Assembly: GCA_050743125.1 (NCBI GenBank)
Contig: JBOGEB010000157.1
Span: forward strand, 1-10,743
Source of the DNA: JBOGEB01 sp050743125
GTDB taxonomy: Bacteria; Actinomycetota; Nitriliruptoria; Euzebyales; Egibacteraceae
Direction: 5' to 3'
Length of the DNA stretch: 10,743 nucleotides
Within the stretch, counting starts at the first letter, position 1, and each line of letters opens with the position of its first letter. The position numbers and the translations under genes are program-made. The notes under the pieces are model-generated. The model worked only from the letters and a program-made list of their open reading frames with translations, was not told where the DNA came from and ran no database searches. Positions 6,172 through 10,743 of the stretch are shown here, in pieces.

Positions 6172-7467
6172 GTGAGCATCGCTGGCGCGCTGCTCGCCGT
6201 GGCGCTGCTCATGGCCAACGGCTTCTTCGTTGCCGCCGAGTTCGCGCTGCTCGCCTCCCGCCGGTCGCGGATCGAGCAGCTCGCAGCCGCCGGCGACCGG
6301 CGCGCTGTCAAGGCGCTTGCGGGCATCCGCGAGCTGTCGCTCATGCTCGCCGCCGCGCAGCTCGGCATCACGATGGCCTCCCTCGGCTTGGGCGCGGTCG
6401 CGGAGCCCGCCCTGGCCGGAGCACTGGAGCGGATCCTTGACGGCGCTCCGGTCCCACCTGCAGTGCGGCACACGATCGCTTTCACCGTCGCGCTGTCGGT
6501 GGTGGTGTTCCTCCACGTTGTCCTCGGCGAGATGGTCCCGAAGTCGTGGGCGATCTCCCATCCCGAGCGATCCGCGTTGAGTCTCGCCCGGCCGTTTCGC
6601 GCGTTCGCGCTCGTGTTCCGGCCGGCGATCCACGTTCTGAACGCCCTCGCGAACGGGGTGGTGCGGCTGTGCGGGGTGACGCCTCAGGGCGAGCTTGCCG
6701 TGGCCCACTCCCCAACCGACCTTGCCCTGTTGCTCAAGGAGTCCGCCGAGCACGGCACGCTCGAGGCTGAGCAGACGGTGCTCCTCGCACGGGCACTGGA
6801 GCTGCCCGACCTCGACGCGCAGGCCGCGATGGTCCCGCGCCGCGACATCGTGTCCGTGGCGGCCACGGCGAGCGTCGCCCAGCTTGAGCGGATCGCTGCC
6901 GAGACCGGCCACTCCCGGCTGCCCGTACACCGCGGCGACCTCGACCGGTTCATCGGGATCCTCCACGTGAAGGACCTGCTCGGCCTGTCCGGCGACGAGC
7001 GCGCCGGCACCACCGCACAGACACTGGCCCGGGCCGCGCTTGTCACCCCCGAGTCGCGCCCGCTCACTGACCTCATGCTCGACATGCGCGAGCAGCGCCA
7101 GCACGTCGCGCTGGTCGTCGATGAGTACGGCTCGGTCAGCGGGCTCATCACGCTGGAGGACGTGATCGAGGAGTTGATCGGCGAGTTCGAGGACGAGTCC
7201 GACCGCCCCCGCGGGGATCACGGCCCGCAGTTCCCGCGCCGTGCCGATGGCGCGCTCCTCGTCCCGGGCACGCTCCGGCCGGACGAGTTGGAGGCGCAGA
7301 CCGGCCTGCGCCTGCCCTCCGGCGACTACGAAACCATCGCGGGCTTCGTCATCTCCTCACTCGGTCGCCTCCCCACCGTGGGCGACACCGTCCGTTTCCC
7401 CGGCTCCTGTCTGGAGGTCACGCGAGTTGAGCGCCACCGGCTCGTCGAGCTGGCCGTCTACCCCTGA
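6172..7467 (+). CDS. CNNM/CBS-domain transporter-like membrane protein (TlyC/CorC 'hemolysin' family), copy 2
   Basis: This 431-aa paralog of the upstream gene has the same order of domains. The DUF21/CNNM membrane domain (about 1-185) shows ANGFFVAAEFALLASRRSR and GEMVPKSWAI (119-128). A CBS pair follows (about 215-340) with GHSRLPVH, LHVKDLL and VVDEYGSVSGLITLEDVIEE, then CorC/HlyC (about 355-430) with LPSGDYETIAGFVI. GTG at 6172 is chosen because the membrane helix starts directly after it and a G-rich run (6158-6164) lies 7 nt upstream. The open frame continues upstream as far as 5998, but that would overlap the CBS gene and encode basic low-quality sequence. The two proteins may form a heteromer; this is inferred from pairing only. 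Confidence 0.92.
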   Translation: MSIAGALLAVALLMANGFFVAAEFALLASRRSRIEQLAAAGDRRAVKALAGIRELSLMLAAAQLGITMASLGLGAVAEPALAGALERILDGAPVPPAVRHTIAFTVALSVVVFLHVVLGEMVPKSWAISHPERSALSLARPFRAFALVFRPAIHVLNALANGVVRLCGVTPQGELAVAHSPTDLALLLKESAEHGTLEAEQTVLLARALELPDLDAQAAMVPRRDIVSVAATASVAQLERIAAETGHSRLPVHRGDLDRFIGILHVKDLLGLSGDERAGTTAQTLARAALVTPESRPLTDLMLDMREQRQHVALVVDEYGSVSGLITLEDVIEELIGEFEDESDRPRGDHGPQFPRRADGALLVPGTLRPDELEAQTGLRLPSGDYETIAGFVISSLGRLPTVGDTVRFPGSCLEVTRVERHRLVELAVYP

Positions 7468-7500
7468 GGGCGCTCCGCGGGGCCACGCGCGGCTCCTGAG

Positions 7501-7509
7501 TTATCCACA
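7501..7509 (+). promoter_or_regulatory. DnaA-box sequence TTATCCACA (site 1)
   Basis: This is an exact match to the consensus DnaA box, within the 13-base AGTTATCCACAGC that recurs at 8054-8066. It sits upstream of the coiled-coil gene. One isolated box may occur by chance or mark a DnaA-controlled promoter; binding is not shown. Confidence 0.35.
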
Positions 7510-7598
7510 GCCCGGGCGCTCCCACCGACCGTTCGCCTACGGACCGTGCCATCATCCAGAGCATCGCGCTGTTGCGGATCGACGTGAAGGGGGAGACC

Positions 7599-8024
7599 AT
7601 GGTGGTAGACGAGCGGGCGCGCCTTGGATTGCACCAGCGACTCGAGGCAGTGCTCGGTGACGAGGCGGCCGTGACGCTCATGCAGCACCTCCCCCCGGGC
7701 GGCTGGACGGACCTCGCGACCAAGGGCGACATCAACGGCCTCGACCACCGCTTCGACGGACTCGGCCAGCGGATCGACGGACTCGGCCAGCGGATCGACG
7801 GACTCGAGCAACGCTTCGACGGGCTGGAACGGCGGATGGACCGGTTCGAGAACCGGTTCGAGAACCGGATGGACCGGTCCGACGACCAAATGGAGCGGTT
7901 GCACCAGCGGATGGACAGCTTCCACCAGGAACTGCGCACGCAGACGCGGGTCTTCATCCTCGCCATGCTCGGAGCCATGGTCACGAATACCTCGATCATC
8001 GTCGCTGCCATCCGTTTCCGCTGA
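7599..8024 (+). CDS. Heptad-repeat coiled-coil protein with C-terminal membrane anchor
   Basis: This is a 141-aa protein of unknown function. Residues 1-45 form a small helical head ending in GGWTDLATKGDI. Residues about 46-112 are consecutive seven-residue repeats (LGQRIDG, LGQRIDG, LEQRFDG, LERRMDR, FENRFEN and so on) that should make a long coiled coil. Residues 118-138 are hydrophobic and act as a single C-terminal membrane helix. The type resembles small tail-anchored coiled-coil proteins (DUF1640/CCDC90-like), but I cannot name the family. ATG at 7599 has AAGGGGGAG just upstream; a TTG at 7572 would add nine residues. At DNA level the heptads are 21-bp repeats, two of them identical (7755-7775 and 7776-7796), so length may vary between strains. 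Confidence 0.8.
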   Translation: MVVDERARLGLHQRLEAVLGDEAAVTLMQHLPPGGWTDLATKGDINGLDHRFDGLGQRIDGLGQRIDGLEQRFDGLERRMDRFENRFENRMDRSDDQMERLHQRMDSFHQELRTQTRVFILAMLGAMVTNTSIIVAAIRFR

Positions 8025-8055
8025 TCGTCGCCGCCCACGCTTGCGCGCCAGGCAG

Positions 8056-8064
8056 TTATCCACA
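8056..8064 (+). promoter_or_regulatory. DnaA-box sequence TTATCCACA (site 2)
   Basis: This second exact consensus DnaA box lies 3 nt upstream of the proposed -35 of the Uma2 gene. It shares 13 bases (AGTTATCCACAGC) with the site at 7499-7511. Binding is not shown. Confidence 0.35.
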
Positions 8065-8067
8065 GCG

Positions 8068-8096
8068 TTCACGACTGAAGGCGCACCGCGTACGCT
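8068..8096 (+). promoter_or_regulatory. Candidate sigma-70-type promoter of the Uma2 gene
   Basis: TTCACG (8068-8073), a 17-nt spacer and TACGCT (8091-8096) fit a primary-sigma promoter. This would give a 5' leader of about 30 nt before the ATG at 8137. Confidence 0.4.
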
Positions 8097-8136
8097 GAGA
8101 GGGGTACCGTCGATGCATGTGCGACCAGGAGGGGCG

Positions 8137-8682
8137 ATGTCCGCCAGCGCGGAGCACCTGTACACCATCGACGACCTGTGGGGCTTCCCCGAGGACGGCA
8201 AGCGCCGGGAGCTCATCGACGGGGTGCTCTACGTGACCCCCATGGCACGCACCCGCCACCAAGAGGTCGTCGGGCTGCTGACCCACCGTTTTTGGGACTG
8301 GAAGGAGGAGCACGGCGGGAAGGTGTATCCCGGCGTGAACGTCGACTTCGACCGGCGCACCCACCTGGAGCCCGACGTCGCGTTCGCCCGGCCGGGGCGG
8401 GAGATCGGCGACGTCCTGAGCCTCGAGGACCCGCCCGACCTCGTCGTCGAGGTGTCCTCCCCGTCGACCAAGCGCTACGACCTCGGCGTCAAGCGCGACC
8501 GCTACGCGCAGGAGGGCACGCCGGAGTTCTGGTTCGTCGACCTCGACCGGGACGTCGTGCTCGTGTCGGTGCTCGGCGAGGGCGGCTACGCCGACCCGGT
8601 CGTCTACCGGCGCGGGGACGTCATCCGCACCAAGGTCATGCCTGGCCTGGCGATCGACGTGGGCGACATCTTCGAGCGCTGA
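8137..8682 (+). CDS. Uma2 family (DUF820) PD-(D/E)XK nuclease-fold protein
   Basis: This 181-aa protein of the Uma2/DUF820 family is predicted to have a restriction-endonuclease-like fold. The order of motifs is typical: KRRELIDGVLYV (22-33), HLEPDVAF (76-83) with the acidic Asp80, and DLVVEVSSPST (101-111) with Glu105. A conserved YDLGVKRDRYAQEGTPEFWFVD stretch then contains the later basic residue. Residues for metal-dependent nuclease activity look intact, but the substrate of this family is not settled. AGGAGG (8127-8132) lies 4 nt before the ATG at 8137 and decides the start; the frame is open upstream, but that part overlaps the promoter. Uma2 genes often occur in many scattered copies per genome. 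No partner gene is obvious here. Confidence 0.9.
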   Translation: MSASAEHLYTIDDLWGFPEDGKRRELIDGVLYVTPMARTRHQEVVGLLTHRFWDWKEEHGGKVYPGVNVDFDRRTHLEPDVAFARPGREIGDVLSLEDPPDLVVEVSSPSTKRYDLGVKRDRYAQEGTPEFWFVDLDRDVVLVSVLGEGGYADPVVYRRGDVIRTKVMPGLAIDVGDIFER

Positions 8683-8962
8683 CACGGCCCGCTCGGCGAC
8701 CGATAGCTGCTCCAGGCGACCACGAATTCCTCACCTGGGAGGTTGTGGGCCAGGGATCGGTCACGCGGCCCGTGTCGCCTGGGGGGCCAGGGGACTTTCA
8801 GCGGTGAGCGCGTGTCTGCAGCTCGTCCGCCGTGACGCACTCTGCAATCCGGGCGCAACGCGGTCATTCACTGGCCAGGCGGTGGCTGCGGTGGCACACT
8901 TGTCGCCGTTGGCCGTGGGCTCCCGGGACGGGAGGCTCGCACGTGGCCGGAGGGAGATAGCC
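8683..8962 (+). promoter_or_regulatory. 280-bp region upstream of the cold-shock gene
   Basis: No gene is supported here. CTCCCG (8920-8925) and CGGGAG (8929-8934) form a 6-bp hairpin shortly before the Shine-Dalgarno. A weak -10-like CACACT lies at 8895-8900. If transcription starts near 8907, the mRNA has a leader of about 55 nt with the hairpin in it. A role in cold response is only inferred from the gene that follows. Confidence 0.3.
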
Positions 8963-9172
8963 ATGGCTGTTCATCAGGGCATCGTGAAGTGGTTCAACGC
9001 CGACAAGGGCTTCGGGTTCATCAGCCCGGACGACGGCGGTGCCGACGTGTTCGTGCACTACTCGCAGATCCAAGCCCAGGGTTACCGCAGCCTTGAGGAG
9101 AACCAGCGGGTCGAGTTCGAGATCGGGGAGGGCGCCAAGGGCCCGCAGGCCCAGCAGGTTCGGCTCATCTAG
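8963..9172 (+). CDS. Cold-shock protein (CspA family)
   Basis: This 69-aa single cold-shock domain binds single-stranded RNA and DNA and is expected to melt mRNA structure at low temperature or in slow growth. It starts MAVHQGIVKWFNADKGFGFI, with RNP1 KGFGFIS (15-21) and RNP2 VFVHYS (29-34), and keeps the aromatic face (Trp10, Phe17, Phe19, Phe30, His32). Its length is normal for the family. AGGGAG (8951-8956) lies 6 nt before the ATG at 8963. The frame is open upstream to 8804, but that part does not resemble any Csp. The stop codon TAG is the first three bases of a tandem 11-bp repeat. Confidence 0.95.
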   Translation: MAVHQGIVKWFNADKGFGFISPDDGGADVFVHYSQIQAQGYRSLEENQRVEFEIGEGAKGPQAQQVRLI

Positions 9173-9191
9173 TGGTCCAATAGTGGTCCAA
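9170..9191 (+). repeat. 11-bp tandem duplication spanning the csp stop codon
   Basis: TAGTGGTCCAA occurs twice head to tail (9170-9180 and 9181-9191). The first TAG is the stop codon of the cold-shock gene. The second TAG is in a different frame, so it is not a backup stop. Confidence 0.8.
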
Positions 9192-9210
9192 GCGGGAAGT
9201 TCCGTTGACT

Positions 9211-9335
9211 GTGAGGGGTCCGGAACCCCAGAGGGGACCTGGGGACGCCCCCGATGGCTGTGAGGGGTCCGGGGGGACGCCCCCGATCGCTGTGAGGGGG
9301 TCCGGGGGGACGCCCCCGATCGCTGTGAGGGCCCG
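9211..9335. repeat. Cluster of GTGAGGGG-type GC hairpin repeats
   Basis: One long unit (9211-9255) almost matches 6095-6141. It is followed by two short units (9260-9287 and 9292-9320) and a broken one (9325-9335). Short units lack the inner CCCCAGAGGGG part of the long unit. Each short unit folds as CGGGGG-GACG-CCCCCG. The block lies between the cold-shock gene and the 3' end of the DUF222/HNH gene, so the hairpins could stop transcription from both sides. The rest of the gap (9336-9492) shows no gene. Confidence 0.8.
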
Positions 9336-9492
9336 GGCGGAGTGCTCCCCGCCGCGCAAGGCGGAGCGCTCCGCGCGGGTCGCGCCGTGTACTGATTGTC
9401 CCCAGCAACGCCGCGAGGCGGGATGCTTTACGCACGAATGCCACGGGTTTTCCGGCTCTTGGCATGTGTCGGTGGGTGGTGTCGGGCGCCGG

Positions 9493-10619
9493 TCAACTCG
9501 CTCGTCGCCGGTGTTGGCGGGCGAGCGGGTCGGGCGGGTGCATGCTGAACCGTCCGGTGTGCGGGTCGCGGGCGACGAGCCAGCCGTCGTGGTGGATCTT
9601 GCCGTGGCAGTCCCAGCAGGTTAAGCAGAGGTTGTCCTCGTCTGTGGGTCCCAGGTCGCGTGTTCCTTTGGGGTGGGCGGGTGGGGGAGGTTGGCGCGGT
9701 CGGTCTCGGCGTCGCAGCAGATCATCTGCGCGGTCGTCGCGCTGACCGGGCCGACGCCGTCCAACCTCGCGGCCGGCGCGCCAGGCTTGCCGTCCAGCGC
9801 CTCGGCGGTGGCGATCAGGATCACGTGGGGGCGTTGGACGGCGACTTGGGGCAGGTCGCCGGCGTCGAGCGAGCGTCGGGCCAGCTCGACGAGCGCGTCG
9901 GCCATTCTTTGCGGGTAGGTGCGGTCGTCGGCGTGGCTGGTTTTGCGCGCCAGCGGGTCCAACGCGGCGGTCAGCGTGGCGCCTCCGAGCGGGTCCAGCT
10001 CGAACCCTCCGCGCAGGGCCCCGTCGGGGGTGTCGGCGGTCAGCGACAGCCGCCGGTTCGCCCACGCCCGCTTCTCCCGCCCTGCCAGCGCCTCGGGGTC
10101 CACGGTGTGCGTCCACTCGTCCACCCGGTCGCGCAGTTGGCGGCGGTCCAGCCCGCCGCCGTCGCCGGCCACGAGCCGGTCCAGGTCCTCCCGCACGTCC
10201 GGGCGCAGCTCCTTGGCGGTCTGCACCGCGACCTGGGCCTGCCCCAGACCGACCTTGCCCTGACGCAGCGCCTGCGCGGTCTCCGGCAGCCCCTCCAGCC
10301 CGACCGCGGTGTCGGCCTGCGCGCGCGCCTCCCCCCGGGTCAGCCGCAGCCGCCGCGCCAGCAGGTCCGCCGTCGACCGGGCGCCCTCGGCCCGCCACGC
10401 CCCACGGGCGTCGACCTGCGCGACCCGGCGCAGCTTCTCTCCCGCCACGACGGTCTCCAGCCGGTGCAGCCGCTCGACCGACTCGGCCAGCGCGGCGTCG
10501 TCGACCTGCCCGTCCAACGGCCGCGCTCCCAACGCGGCCAGCGTGCGCTCGGCCAGGTCGAGGAGGGCGTGGTCGTCGAGCGTCTCGACCGCCGCACCCT
10601 GGACCTGGTTCGTACTCAT
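9493..10619 (-). pseudogene. DUF222 / HNH endonuclease (13E12 repeat family), frameshifted and internally deleted
   Basis: The ATG frame (10619 down to a TAA at 9621-9623) encodes a 332-aa DUF222 region ending GPVSATTAQMICCDAE, where family members normally run into an HNH nuclease domain. Here that frame goes out of register at a C-rich tract (about 9670-9695) and soon stops. The adjacent frame then carries the end of an HNH domain: GTRDLGPTDEDNLCL, CWDCHGKIHHDGW and RDPHTGRFSMHPP, ending at 9493. About 40 residues expected between ICCDAE and the HNH end, including the usual FPGCD and HH core, are missing. The gene is therefore probably inactive as a nuclease, although a DUF222-only product is possible. 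The family is known for many copies per genome (REP13E12 in mycobacteria). A sequencing error could explain the frameshift but not the missing residues. Confidence 0.78.
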
Positions 10620-10654
10620 GTTTGTATTGTGTCATGTGGCGGTGTGGTTGGCAA
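10620..10654 (-). promoter_or_regulatory. Candidate leaderless promoter of the DUF222/HNH gene
   Basis: On the minus strand TTGCCA (10654-10649), a 17-nt spacer and CACAAT (10631-10626) form a good -35/-10 pair. The -10 ends 6 nt before the ATG at 10619, and no Shine-Dalgarno is present. Transcription would begin at or next to the ATG, giving a leaderless mRNA. Confidence 0.5.
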
Positions 10655-10743
10655 GGGTTTGCGGAGAGATTGTGGGTGTGTGGGCGGTGAGCGGAGTGGC
10701 TGCCTGGGCGGGCTGGTGCCAGCGCGGTTCCGCGCGCCCGCAC

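Noticed and set aside
6070..7221. Antisense open frame opposite CNNM gene 2
   Set aside because: Shadow of a gene with clear CNNM and CBS motifs; composition is biased to charged residues and no start signal is seen.
7501..8064. Replication origin
   Set aside because: Only two DnaA boxes 555 bp apart, no AT-rich unwinding region, and no dnaA, dnaN or parAB genes nearby.
9493..10743. Single 416-codon minus-strand open frame running off the window
   Set aside because: Only its last 60 or so residues resemble a protein domain (the HNH end). The rest is the out-of-frame shadow of DUF222 coding sequence, so it is treated as part of a frameshifted gene.

Overview
The window is high-GC DNA with strongly G/C-ending codons, GTG as well as ATG starts, and at least two promoters placed for leaderless transcription. 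The gene content is an LCP-family ligase, an actinobacterial-type VanW protein, a coiled-coil M23 peptidase, paired CNNM/CBS 'hemolysins', Uma2, and a 13E12-type DUF222/HNH gene. Together these point to an actinomycetote chromosome. The genus cannot be told from the sequence.

Layout. (1) Positions 1-4264 form an envelope block: an LCP phosphotransferase (+), an M23 endopeptidase (-) ending 9 bp from it, and a membrane-anchored PG-binding/VanW protein (+) divergent from the peptidase. All three are membrane-anchored or exported proteins likely to act on the cell wall. (2) Positions 4265-4805 are a 541-bp non-coding, repeat- and hairpin-rich stretch. It holds a terminator-like hairpin, a 51-bp element repeated further on, a 17-bp perfect inverted repeat, a 10-bp hairpin with a competing fold, and two identical 90-bp tandem units. 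Each unit carries a Shine-Dalgarno sequence, an ATG, a 21-codon mini-ORF and a hairpin. A third partial unit supplies the Shine-Dalgarno and ATG of the next gene. (3) Positions 4806-7467 hold two tandem CNNM-CBS-CorC/HlyC membrane proteins, probably involved in divalent cation transport. (4) Positions 7468-9172 hold three small genes: a heptad-repeat coiled-coil protein with a C-terminal membrane anchor, a Uma2-family PD-(D/E)XK protein, and a cold-shock protein. Perfect DnaA-box sequences precede the first two. (5) Positions 9173-10743 hold a GC-rich hairpin repeat block, also found between the two CNNM genes, and a DUF222/HNH gene on the minus strand that is frameshifted and lacks part of its HNH core.

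The most unusual material is between genes. First is the 90-bp leader-ORF relay upstream of the first CNNM gene. Second is a GTGAGGGG-type hairpin repeat at two loci, one of which supplies a ribosome-binding site. Third is a 27-bp sequence (one mismatch) shared between the DUF222/HNH break region and the DNA upstream of the LCP gene. No mobile element with a transposase, CRISPR array, tRNA or rRNA was seen.
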